Positions 18,992 to 28,133 of a DNA stretch of 64,000 nucleotides are shown in pieces (position 1 is the first letter of the stretch; every line of letters begins with the position of its first letter). Where the stretch lies: the NCBI GenBank assembly GCA_031761405.1, contig JASEVX010000003.1:143770350-143834349 (forward strand). The letters are read 5' to 3'. The stretch is from Serripes groenlandicus (taxonomy: Eukaryota; Mollusca; Bivalvia; Cardiida; Cardiidae). The position numbers were made by a program, and so were the translations under genes. Under the pieces are notes generated by a model that saw only the letters and a list, made by a program, of their open reading frames with translations, made no database searches and was not told the origin of the DNA.

Positions 18992-19160
18992 TTAACCCTT
19001 TCCCTCACATAGACGCTTTCTGACGCCTCTGCAGAAGACAGCTTTTTGAAAACATAGTGACGAAAGAAGAAATTGCTCAAAATGAGCAATTTATCCTTTT
19101 GCCACAATGTTTACCTCTTTTAGTCATAGGTTATCCATTCAATTAAAGAGATTTTCTATA
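18992..19160 (+). mobile_element. TTAA-MITE, 3'-truncated
   Basis: Younger left end TTAACCCTTTCCCTCACATA and hairpin GCTC-AAAAT-GAGC; stops after GAGATTTTCTATA. The CTGCAGAAGACAGC segment has one change. Confidence 0.85.
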
Positions 19161-19426
19161 TTAAAGAAGATATTGATGATTCCTCTCCTTTTTTACAATG
19201 TTTTCACAAAAAAGAGTGTGACAGATGATTTGAAAGTCATCTCTACCAGGGAGTTACAAGAGTAGAGCATCTTGGCAAGTATTTCTTTGCAGATAGTGGA
19301 AACCCCTCATAATAGGGAAATGAAAAATGAGCTGACAAAAAGCTATTCTTTTGCCCAGCATTCCTTACTTACCCAGGTAAAAACTAGGTAATCTATGGAT
19401 GACAAGTTTCCCAAATGTTGACACCT

Positions 19427-19624
19427 TTTGAATCACATGCAGCAGACGACCTTTGAAAACATTGTAGCAATTGGAGAAAAATCTCATAATGAGCAATGTC
19501 TCTGTTTGCCGCAACATGTTCAACTATAATTCAATAATTTTACTTTCATTTATAAATATATACCACATTTTTGCTTATGTTTTCATTGTCATTTGCTGCA
19601 AATTTGTCATATATGCGTGAATGG
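19427..19624 (+). mobile_element. TTAA-MITE, older, decayed
   Basis: CATGCAGCAGACGACCTTTG, TTGTAGCAATTGGAGAAA and ATTCAATAATTTTACTTTC are in MITE order; both ends eroded. Confidence 0.55.
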
Positions 19625-19857
19625 TTACCCTTTCCCTCATACGACAATTCTGCAGACGACGACTTTGAACATATTTTGTCAAAAGATAGAAAATCTCTAT
19701 AATTGAATGGATAACCTATGACTAAAAGTGGAAAACATTGTGGCAAAAGGAGAAATTACTTGTTTTGAGCAATTTCTTGTTTTGTCACAATGTTTTCAAA
19801 AAGCCTTCTGCTGCAAAGGGGTCACTAAGAAAGCGTCTATATGACGGAAAGGGTTAA
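19625..19857 (-). mobile_element. TTAA-MITE, near full length
   Basis: Younger copy; left end TTACCCTTTCCCTCATACGA with a 1-bp lesion in TTAA, right end TATGACGGAAAGGGTTAA. Hairpin TTACTTGTTTTGAGCAAT is imperfect. Confidence 0.88.
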
Positions 19858-19942
19858 ACAAAATCCATTATTTTGAAGGATAACAAATCAGCAAATCATT
19901 TTTAACTTATTTCAGACAACTATTCACCTCTGCAGAAGACCT

Positions 19943-20156
19943 TTAACCCTTTCCCTCAAATAAACGCTTTCGGACGCCTCTGCAGCAGACAGCTTTTTGA
20001 AAACATAGTGCACGTTTTGTGCAATTTCTCCTTTTGCCACAATGTTTTCCACTTTTTGTCATAGGTTATCCATTAAATTATGGAGATTTTCTATGTTTTG
20101 ACAAAATACGTTCAAAGTCGTCTGCTGCAGAATTGTCGTATGAGGTAAAGGGTTAA
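19943..20156 (+). mobile_element. TTAA-MITE with inverted hairpin loop
   Basis: Younger copy in + orientation whose centre reads AGTGCACGTTTTGTGCAATT, the order seen in minus copies, with the left arm (ACAAAAGAAGAAATT) missing. Termini TTAACCCTTTCCCTCAAATA and TATGAGGTAAAGGGTTAA. Confidence 0.88.
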
Positions 20157-20333
20157 TAGCATTTTTGATGCCACTGCAGCGAATTACTTTTTAAAACATC
20201 ACTGCAAAAGGAGTAAAACTGTATATATTCAGTAATTACATTTTCAGTTATTTAATTTTTCGTATTTTTGCCTAGATTGCCTTAATTATTTAAGTTGTCT
20301 GCTGCAAATTTGTTGTTTGTGGAAAAGGGTTAA
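20157..20333 (+). mobile_element. TTAA-MITE, older, left terminus lost
   Basis: Starts TAGCATTTTTGATGCCACTG right after the TTAA of the younger copy and ends TTGTGGAAAAGGGTTAA. The younger copy probably landed in its left end. Confidence 0.62.
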
Positions 20334-20372
20334 CAGTTTCTCCATTTAATTGTCAAACATTTTTGAAAGTAC

Positions 20373-20598
20373 TGTTTCCCTCATATAGATGCTTTCTGAC
20401 GCCTCTGCAACAGACGGCTTTTTGAAAACATAGTGACAAAAGAAGAAATTGCACAAAACGTGTAATTTCTCCTTTTTCCACAATGTTTTCCACTTTTTGT
20501 CATAGGTTATCCAATCAACTATGGAGATTTTCTATGTTTTGACAAAAAAAAGTTTAAAGTCGTCTGCTGCAGAATTGTTGTATGACGGAAAGGGTTAA
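20373..20598 (+). mobile_element. TTAA-MITE, left TTAACC lost
   Basis: Starts at TGTTTCCCTCATATAGATGC; otherwise a younger copy ending TATGACGGAAAGGGTTAA. Hairpin GCAC-AAAAC-GTGT. Confidence 0.88.
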
Positions 20599-20927
20599 AA
20601 TTGTATGTTTTAGCATGTTATCAAATGGAAGCCTGACAGCTAAACTATTTGCCTGTCATTTCAGCCATGTCATCAACAAATGGCCATTGGAATTTGGCTA
20701 GCATCTAAGATCATACGGTCTGATCAGATTTCCCTGTACTCTATCCAGTCACGCAATTGTCCTGGAAACCTTTGAAGTAGGGTATGACCAAATAAAAGAC
20801 TATAAAAATAATTCAATTTTATTGCAAACATTTATAATTTAAAAACCTTTGAAAGTTGTCTTCTATGTGACCTGGCTCATGTGTAGGTGGATTTATAGAT
20901 AAGTTTTATCTTAACTGCTAATTTGTC
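20599..20927. other. unassigned stretch
   Basis: No gene or recognised repeat. Confidence 0.4.
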
Positions 20928-21123
20928 TTGACCCTCTCCCACGTGCTGACACATTTTGATGTTGAATGCATTTTTGGCAAAATGAGTAATTAATTGCTCC
21001 TGTTTCCACAATATTTTCACCTCGATTCAATCATTATACTTTTGTTTGTAGGGATTTTCAATAGTTTTGTCTACATTTTCTTAAAAATGTTGGGTGGGAG
21101 TGGTGGGTGTTCAAAAGGGTTAA
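20928..21123 (+). mobile_element. TTAA-MITE, older, decayed
   Basis: TTGACCCTCTCCCACGTGCT, then TTCCACAATATTTTCACCTC, then GTTCAAAAGGGTTAA. Its right TTAA is shared with the next copy. Confidence 0.6.
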
Positions 21124-21302
21124 CTCTTTCCCTCATACAACCAGCCTTGCAGCAGAAAACTTCGAAACATAAAATAGACCAAACTATTTAAAATCTGAAT
21201 AAATGAAAGTATAATAATTGGAAAGAGTTGTAAACATTGTGGCAATAGTATAGATCTCTACTTCAAATGCATCAAAATGTGCCAGCATGTAGGAAAGGGT
21301 TG
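21120..21302 (-). mobile_element. TTAA-MITE, older, hairpin deleted
   Basis: TTAACTCTTTCCCTCATACA to ATGTAGGAAAGGGTTGA, containing ATAATTGGAAAGAGTTGTAA. Confidence 0.68.
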
Positions 21303-21475
21303 AATGTCTGAAATGATGTACCGGTACATGTGTATTTCAAATTGAGGGATTTGAAATCATTTGAGAGAGAAAACGCTTGTAATTGTGGAAATTAAAAAGA
21401 ATAATATTTAGATGTGTATGCATGTAGTCAAGCTTATAATGTATGTAAAGTCACCTCTGCTAAGCAACACACTTG

Positions 21476-21535
21476 TTTTACTCCTTTTCCACATAAAGAC
21501 CATTTTGACACCTAATCATTAGCAGCTGATGACAT
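21476..21535 (+). mobile_element. TTAA-MITE left fragment
   Basis: TTTTACTCCTTTTCCACATA and GACCATTTTGACACC, then broken off at the next copy. Confidence 0.4.
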
Positions 21536-21778
21536 TTAACCCTTTCCCACCTGCAGACGCATTTGGTACAATATAGCATACGACAACTTTTGAAAACATT
21601 GTGGCCAAAGGTGAAATTGCTCATGATGGTGAACAATTTCTCCTTTGGCTACAATGTTTTCAACTTTGTTTAACAATTAAGCTGTCTTTTTATGAGATTT
21701 TTCAGGTTTTTGTGGCCATGTTTTCAAAGTCATCTACTGCAGATTTGTCGTATTTGGGAAAGGGTTAAACTCATTTTG
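21536..21778 (+). mobile_element. TTAA-MITE, older, complete
   Basis: TTAACCCTTTCCCACCTGCA to TATTTGGGAAAGGGTTAA. Expanded hairpin TTGCTCATGATGGTGAACAA. Confidence 0.82.
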
Positions 21779-21784
21779 GAAATG

Positions 21785-21910
21785 TTAATGAGCAATTATT
21801 TCTCTGTTTATCACAATGTTTTCAACTCTTATCTAAACTTTTGTACAAAGATATTTTCAATATTTTTCTCTAGATTTGCAGATTTGTTGTAGGTCACTGG
21901 GAAAGGGCGG
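21785..21910 (+). mobile_element. TTAA-MITE, right half, decayed
   Basis: ATCACAATGTTTTCAACTCT, ATATTTTTCTCTAGAT and CACTGGGAAAGGGCGG; no clean terminus. Confidence 0.5.
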
Positions 21911-21911
21911 T

Positions 21912-22142
21912 TTAACTCTTTCCCTCATATAGACGCTTTGAGACTGACGCCTCTGCAGCAGACAGCTTTTTGAAAACATAGTGACTAAAACAGAAATTGC
22001 TCAAAACAAGCAATTTCTCCTTTTGCCACAATGTTTTTCACTTTTACTCATGTTATCCATTTAATTATAGAGATTTTCTATTTTTTGACGAATATATGTT
22101 CAGTCGTCTGCTGCAGAATTGTTGTATGAGGGAAAGGGTTAA
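21912..22142 (+). mobile_element. TTAA-MITE, full length
   Basis: TTAACTCTTTCCCTCATATA to TATGAGGGAAAGGGTTAA, 231 bp. GAGACTGACGCC carries a small insertion; hairpin GCTC-AAAAC-AAGC. Confidence 0.93.
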
Positions 22143-22162
22143 ACAGCCATATTTTGACTCCC

Positions 22163-23206
22163 TTGGCTGGCTGCTGCCTTAGACATTAGATTGACAGTAT
22201 ATCTTGAAAAGGTGTGTTTTACCTGTGATATGGTTCCAATTAGCTGGCTGCCTTAGACATTAGATTGACAGTATATCTTGAAAAGGTGTGTTTTACCTGT
22301 GATATGGTTCCAATTAGCTGGCTGCCTTAGACATTAGATTGACTGTATATCTTGAAAAGGTGTGTTTTACCTGTGATATGGTTCCAATTAGCTGGCTGCC
22401 TTAGACATTAGATTGACAGTATATCTTGAAAAGGTGTGTTTTACCTGTGATATGGTTCCAATTAGCTGGCTGCCTTAGACATTAGATTGACCGTATATCT
22501 TGAAAAGGTTTGTTTTACCTGTGATATGGTTCCAATTAGCTGGCTGCCTTAGACATTAGATTGACAGTATATCTTGAAAAGGTGTGTTTTACCTGTGATA
22601 TGGTTCCAATTAGCTGGCTGCCTTAGACATTAGATTGACAGTATATCTTGAAAAGGTGTGTTTTACCTGTGATATGGTTCCAATTAGCTGGCTGCCTTAG
22701 ACATTAGATTGACTGTATATCTTGAAAAGGTGTGTTTTACCTGTGATATGGTTCCAATTAGCTGGCTGCCTTAGACATTAGATTGACCGTATATCTTGAA
22801 AAGGTTTGTTTTACCTGTGATATGGTTCCAATTAGCTGGCTGCCTTAGACATTAGATTGACAGTATATCTTGAAAAGGTGTGTTTTACCTGTGATATGGT
22901 TCCAATTAGCTGGCTGCCTTAGACATTAGATTGACAGTATATCTTGAAAAGGTGTGTTTTACCTGTGATATGGTTCCAATTAGCTGGCTGCCTTAGACAT
23001 TAGATTGACTGTATATCTTGAAAAGGTGTGTTTTACCTGTGATATGGTTCCAATTAGCTGGCTGCCTTAGACATTAGATTGACAGTATATCTTGAAAAGG
23101 TGTGTTTTACCTGTGATATGGTTCCAATTAGCTGGCTGCCTTAGACATTAGATTGACCGTATATCTTGAAAAGGTTTGTTTTACCTGTGATTATGGTTCC
23201 AATTTG
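22163..23206 (+). repeat. 74-bp satellite, about 14 units
   Basis: Unit GGCTGCCTTAGACATTAGAT ... TTCCAATTAGCT, 74 bp, nearly identical between units. One diagnostic site, GAC(A/T/C)GTATAT, runs A-A-T-A-C, A-A-T-C, A-A-T-A-C; every C unit also has GGTTTG instead of GGTGTG. The last unit has a 1-bp insertion (TGATTATGG) and then decays. Very low divergence implies recent amplification. No open frame crosses it. Confidence 0.96.
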
Positions 23207-23330
23207 CTGGATAATGACAGTTCTGTTTGATTAGCAGGGCAAATTCTGTCTGTGGGGATTGAAAATGGACACTGAAACAATGTAAACAGGAAAATCTAAC
23301 TTGGAAACATGATCACTTCTCACATTATCC

Positions 23331-23558
23331 TTAACTTGTTCCCACATACAGGTGCTTTCTGACATCTCTGCAGCATACGACTGTTGAAAACATTGGGACA
23401 AAAGGGGAAATTGCTCATGATGAGCAATTTCTCCTTTTGCCACAATAATTCCAAAACAATGAAATATTTATACTTTAATTTATAGAGACTGACCATGTTT
23501 TAGGTAGGTGTTTTTAAAGTCGTCTGCTGCACATTTATTGTATGTGGGAAAGGGATTA
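23331..23558 (+). mobile_element. TTAA-MITE, older
   Basis: TTAACTTGTTCCCACATACA to TATGTGGGAAAGGGATTA. Hairpin ATTGCTCATGATGAGCAAT perfect. Confidence 0.78.
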
Positions 23559-23561
23559 TGT

Positions 23562-23725
23562 AAAGAACAGCTACTGCTGCAATTGATAGTAAAATTGAAA
23601 ATCTGTATAAAATGAAAGTATAATTCTTCAGTAGGGTTAAACATATTATGGCAAAAGCAGTAATTGTTCATTGTGAACAATTTCTTCTTTTGCCACAATG
23701 TTTAAAAGACACCTGCTGCAAAAAT
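23562..23725 (-). mobile_element. TTAA-MITE, older, ends lost
   Basis: AAAATGAAAGTATAATTCTT, ATTGTTCATTGTGAACAAT (perfect stem) and ACCTGCTGCAAAAATG. Confidence 0.6.
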
Positions 23726-24055
23726 GTTTATTTTTTACATTACTTTTTTCCCAATCTGAATCATTAAATGATCAAACAAACTGAAAAGGGAATCATTGAC
23801 TGTTAACTGAGAAAATTACTGTCTGAAACATGATCAAAAAATCATGTGATCATCTATTTGTTCATCGTTTTGCTAATGGATTTATTTAATCAGTGTGTCA
23901 TTACACATATCCCAAATGGCTTCAATGTGTTTTCATCTTGTTTTAGGATGTTTATCCATTGATTAATTCAAGACTGCAATTTAAAAAAAAAGTGTATATA
24001 TATATTATATAATAATGTTCACAGATCAAGTCAGTCATGTGACAGGTCATCATAT
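23726..24055. other. unassigned stretch
   Basis: AT-rich, no gene. It contains a short (TA)n near 23996-24008. Confidence 0.4.
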
Positions 24056-24640
24056 TTGCTTGTCTTTTCGAGGAAACAAAAGTTGTGTTATTGTGATACC
24101 CTTGGTGTCGGCGTTGTCTGCATCCCAAAACTTTTAACCTTACCTCATTACTCAAAAAATGTTTAACATTTTCAAATAAAACTTGGTACACATGTTCCTA
24201 TTAACGATGTCGAGTCCCGGTAGCTCAGTCCGTAACAACGCGGGCTGTCAATCCAGGGGTTGTGAGTTCGAATCCCGGCTCGGCCAACTTTCTTTCCGAC
24301 ATTTGACAAAAGTCATTGCGACATGCGTCATTCGTCTTCCACCAATGGGCTAAGTCTATGTGGAAAAGCAGCCAGTTGCTTGGGAAGATTGTTGTGTGGA
24401 GTACTGGTGTGAGAAAACCAGGAAACACATGACTAGGTGAACTGGCCGCCGTGATATGACTGAGAAATTGTTAAAAACGGCGTTAAACCCCAATCAATCA
24501 ATCAATCAATCAATCCTATTAACGATACGCATGTCTATACCAAGTCACATAACTTTTGCTTCAATAACTATTCAGATATGCCCCTTTTTTCGATTTACAT
24601 CATTGGTGTTCACTCTGTGGCGCTTTTCTTTGATATTATT
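24056..24640 (+). mobile_element. Helentron-like fragment split by a SINE
   Basis: TTGCTTGTCTTTTCGAGGAA, GTGATACCCTTGGTGTCGGC and CTTGGTACACATGTTCCTA match the family at 57027 in order. After the SINE it continues with CTATTCAGATATGCCCCTTT and TTCACTCTGTGGCGC. No microsatellite and only one unit. Confidence 0.65.
24209..24513 (+). mobile_element. tRNA-headed SINE with perfect 13-bp target duplication
   Basis: The head has an A box (GTAGCTCAGTCCGTAACAA) and a B box (GGTTGTGAGTTCGAATCC) of a tRNA gene. A body and a conserved 3' domain (CCGCCGTGATATGACTGAGA) follow, then an (AATC)n tail. TCCTATTAACGAT stands on both sides (24196-24208, 24514-24526). The head folds like a tRNA 5' half only by promoter boxes; it is not a tRNA gene. 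It resembles molluscan V-SINE/RUDI-type SINEs. Confidence 0.92.
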
Positions 24641-24663
24641 ATTAAAACTGTGGGTTTTATACT

Positions 24664-24852
24664 GCCTTCCCACAATCGGACCCAATTTAACGCATTCTCC
24701 AGCAGATGACCTGAAAATATTGTGAAATTTTGTAATTGATCAAAATGAGAAAAGTGTGCCTTGTTGCCACAATGTTTTAAAATCTTTTCAATAATTATAC
24801 TTTAATTTATTAGAGATTTTCCATATTGTACATGTATGAGGAAAAGGGTTAA
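24664..24852 (+). mobile_element. TTAA-MITE, older, decayed
   Basis: CTTCCCACAATCGGACCCAA, CAGCAGATGACCTGAAAATA, AATAATTATACTTTAATTTA and TATGAGGAAAAGGGTTAA. Confidence 0.62.
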
Positions 24853-24963
24853 ACCCTATATTTATAATTTTAAGTACCAAGAACATAGGGTTTGGTTGGT
24901 AATAAGATAGATAGTGTATGGAAATGGTATTTTAATTCTTTGTATGTTTAAAACATTTTTACC

Positions 24964-25193
24964 TTAACCCTTTCCCTCATATAAACGCATTCGGACACCT
25001 CTGCAGCAGACGGCTTTTTGAAAACATAGTGACAAAAGAAGAAATTGCACAAAACGTGCAATTTCTCATTTTGCCACAATGTTTTCCACTTTTTGTCATA
25101 GGTTATCCAGTCAATTATGGAGATTTTCTATTTTTTGACAAAATATGTTAAAAGTCATCTGCTGCAGAATTGCCGTATGAGGGAAAGGGTTAA
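24964..25193 (+). mobile_element. TTAA-MITE, full length, 230 bp
   Basis: Younger copy with both ends intact and hairpin GCAC-AAAAC-GTGC; its right TTAA is also the start of the next element. Confidence 0.95.
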
Positions 25194-25420
25194 CTCTTTC
25201 CCACATACAACAAATTTGCAGCTGACGACTTTTAAAGAATTTAGTAAAAAATACTGAAACTCGATAAATGGAAGATCAATTATTGAATAAAGTTGAAAAC
25301 ATTGTGGAAACACTGAGGTAAAATAGCTTGATTTGAGCAATTTCCCTTTTGTCACAATTAATGTTTCCAAAAGTCGTCTGCTGCAATGGTATCAAAAAAT
25401 GTTTCACTTGGACGAAATTA
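25190..25420 (-). mobile_element. TTAA-MITE, older, right end decayed
   Basis: TTAACTCTTTCCCACATACA, TTATTGAATAAAGTTGAAAA and AAGTCGTCTGCTGCAATGG; the right terminus has faded into TTTCACTTGGACGAAATTA. Confidence 0.68.
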
Positions 25421-25515
25421 GTTATCATGTTTGATGGTATCTATAGTCACGGTATCTATTGAAGTATTATGCGGGCAAAGGTGTGATGTGATGTACATTT
25501 TACATGCCAATCTCA

Positions 25516-25723
25516 TTAACCCTTTCCCTCATATAGACGCTTTCTGATGCCTCTGCAGCAGACGGCTTTTTGAAAACATAGTGACAAAAGAAGAAATTGC
25601 ACAAAACGTTTTCCACTTTTTGTCATAGGTTATATCCATTCAATTTAAAGAGATTTTCCAAGTTTTGACAATATATGTTTAAAGTCGTCTGCTGCAGAAT
25701 TGTCGTATGAGGGAAAGGGTTAA
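25516..25723 (+). mobile_element. TTAA-MITE, right hairpin arm deleted
   Basis: Both younger termini present; the sequence jumps from GCACAAAACG to TTTTCCACTTTTTG, losing about 23 bp. Confidence 0.92.
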
Positions 25724-25791
25724 AATCCAGAGCTAAAATTGGCTTCCTTCAGCATAGATCTGATGACTGCTTCATACAGGTCATCACAGAG

Positions 25792-25866
25792 TGACCTTTG
25801 CCCCAGCCAATCAAATTGTTGCCTACAAAACTGTTAGGTATAAAACAGAGGAGATAACCTGTATCA
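25792..25866 (+). promoter_or_regulatory. candidate Pol II promoter (DR1, CCAAT, TATA, Inr)
   Basis: TGACCTTTGCCCC (25792-25804) is, on the minus strand, GGGGCAAAGGTCA, fitting the HNF4-type DR1 consensus. CCAAT follows at 25807-25811, TATAAAA at 25839-25845, and an initiator-like TCATT with its A at 25866, 27 bp after the TATA start. Order and spacing fit a TATA promoter. Which gene it would serve is unknown; the Ig gene lies 25 kb downstream on the same strand. Confidence 0.35.
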
Positions 25867-25932
25867 TTAAACAAGATAGAGTTGTTCAGATATTGTATCC
25901 AAATTATTGGACTCTAAAGAATATCATTTCAG
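25866..25932 (+). other. possible 5' non-coding exon
   Basis: A 67-nt stretch from the putative start site ends in TTTCAG followed by GTAAAC, an acceptable 5' splice donor (CAG/GTAAAC). No ATG opens a frame of note. Confidence 0.25.
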
Positions 25933-25960
25933 GTAAACAGGTTTGAAAATGTTTGTTTTA

Positions 25961-26034
25961 TTCGGGTTTTTCACCTTTTTCAACATTTATCAGTTACATC
26001 ATGGCGACAGTTCAGTTATTCATGATCCCTGGTA
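25961..26034 (-). mobile_element. SINE 3' tail fragment
   Basis: Reverse complement of the conserved SINE 3' domain: TCACCTTTTTCAACATTTAT then CAGTTACATCATGGCGAC. Head and tail are missing. Confidence 0.65.
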
Positions 26035-26804
26035 AAACAAAACAGGATTAGGCCAGAAATCAGGTTTGATGAAAAGGGTCAATGAAATCCACAAAGGATT
26101 TGAAGTGCTAAGCAAGGTCACAGTAAACAGTTGAACAAAAGTATGTTTGCTTTTAATTTGTGAAAATAAAAAAGCTTATCTGGCTGCCTGCCATCACAAA
26201 AATGAATTTAATGTTGTGTATATTGCTATTGACTCTGTCCCATATATATATATATATATATATACATGTGTTGAATTGACTCTTCTAATTGAAAAACATA
26301 AAAAGCAATTCTCACATCAGCACTCAGTGTTAGATAGACACTGAAAGCAAAATATATATCACAAAAACCCAGCAAACTCACTCACTCGCTCACGGTCTTT
26401 GTTTTACGCGAACAAAGTGAGTTTTGGTGCAAAACGGTTAGTTATCAGTATTCCAAATTTGAAGGCGTCTTTCTTTTTTTCAATTTCTGAAATTTTCTTT
26501 ATCTTCTTGTTACTGTGGAACATTCAAATTTTATTTTTTCGAAAAGTCTTGGTTACAGTATATTTTAATCATATACAGTGTATTGTTAGTGTAGTTAAGA
26601 CATACCTAAAACGGTTCGAAGGGATTAAATTTCTGACATAATGAAAGTAGAAAAATGTATTTACATTTGGTTTTAAAATCAATAATAGCAAAGGTCATAC
26701 TTATTTTACCCTTATTCAATTTGAATACATGTATTCATGATTAAACCCTGTCAAATATAAATGATTCATTTTGTATGCTTAATTAGTTTTTGACCCAACA
26801 CAGA
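26035..26804. other. unassigned, contains a (TA)n run
   Basis: No gene I can support. (AT)n at about 26242-26264. CACTCACTCGCTCACG near 26380 is an isolated GC-richer spot. Confidence 0.4.
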
Positions 26805-26900
26805 TGACATTTGACGCCTCTGTAGCAGTGTCTTGGTAAAATGAAACAAGAAAGAAGGAAACAGCTCAGAATAAAACTTCTCCATTTACATTGTTTTTCT
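26805..26900 (+). mobile_element. TTAA-MITE fragment
   Basis: GACATTTGACGCCTCTGTAG and AACTTCTCCATTTACATTGT; too eroded for ends. Confidence 0.35.
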
Positions 26901-26963
26901 GATTCAATAACATAATGGTAAACCTCCTACCTGATATAGAAGACTTCAGAAGTCTTTGCAGCA

Positions 26964-27070
26964 GTTTCTCTCATACGACAATTCTGCAGCGGACGACTTT
27001 GAACATATTTTGTCAAAAAATAGAAAATCTCTATAATTGAATGGATAACCAATGACTAAAAGTGGAAAAC
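26964..27070 (-). mobile_element. TTAA-MITE, left half
   Basis: TTTCTCTCATACGACAATTC to GACTAAAAGTGGAAAACTAA; younger subfamily, cut before the hairpin. Confidence 0.78.
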
Positions 27071-27119
27071 TAACTAATATGTACTTAGCACTGTCATAAA
27101 GCTACTGTCACTGCTATAA

Positions 27120-27990
27120 TCCCTAATATCTCCAATCTCAGCAACTTCTGTCAGTTTTATCCAAAAAATCACCATTTTCAGCAACTACTGCCAAATTGTT
27201 ACCCTTAACGTCTCCAGTTTCAGCAACTACTGGCAAATTTTAACCCTAAATGTCTCCAGTTTCAGAAAATACTGTCACAATTGTATCTCAAATGTCTCCA
27301 GTGTCAGTTACTACTGTCAAAGTTTTATATCAAATGCCTCTAGTTTCAGTAGGTTGTAAATGTCACAATTTTATCTCAAAGGTTTCTTGTGTAAGCAGCA
27401 ATTAACTGCCACAATTTTATTTCAAATGTCTCCTGTTTCAGTAACTTGTAACTGTCACAATTTCATGTCAAAGGTCTCTTGTGTAAGCAGTAACTGTCAC
27501 AATTTTATCTCGAATGTCTCCAGTTTCAGAAACTTGTAACTGTCACAATGTTATGTCAAAGGTCTCTTGATTGTGTAAGCAGCAACTGTCACAATTTTAT
27601 CTCATATGTCTCCAGTTTCAGAAACTACTGCCGTAAGTTTATCATAAATGTCTCCAGTGTCAGTAACTACTGTCACAGTTTTATCTCAAATGTCTCCAAG
27701 TTCAGCAACTACTGTCACAGTTTTATCTCTTAAGTATTCAGTGTCAGCAACTACTGCCACAGTTTTATCTCAAATGTCTCCAATTTCACCAACTTCTGTT
27801 ACAATTTTATCTCAAAAGTATCCTGCAGCAACCACTGTCACAGCTCGATCCTAAAAGTCGCCAGTGTCAGTTAATATTGTCACAGGTTTATAATTATCTC
27901 AAAAGTCTTGTTTTATGCCAAATGTCACCAGTGCCAGCAAGTACTAGCTGTCACAGGTTTATTCCCTAAGTCAGCAATGTCATGTCAGTA
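27120..27990 (+). repeat. degenerate tandem array, about 42-bp unit
   Basis: About 20 diverged units of TGTCTCCAGTTTCAGCAACT / ACTGTCACAATTTTATCTCA. Some units are 37-60 bp. Divergence is much higher than in the 74-bp array, so it is older. Serine/threonine/valine-rich short frames arise from the repeat. Confidence 0.88.
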
Positions 27991-28133
27991 TTGTCTCAGT
28001 ACTGACTTATAATAAAGTAATGTGCTTTGAATGTTTTTATGAATTTTACAGATTTTCATGAAATTTTGTAACACATCATTAATTACTGGCCAGTTTACTA
28101 AAATCAGTTGTAAATTAAGTAATAATAATAATA

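Noticed and set aside
24209..24300. tRNA genes at SINE heads (also 41851, 50581, 31720, 51174)
   Set aside because: A and B boxes are present but there is no complete cloverleaf or acceptor stem; each is followed by a SINE body and tail.
27548..27854. Serine/threonine-rich frames in the 42-bp array
   Set aside because: Products of a degenerate tandem repeat with no start context or splice signals.
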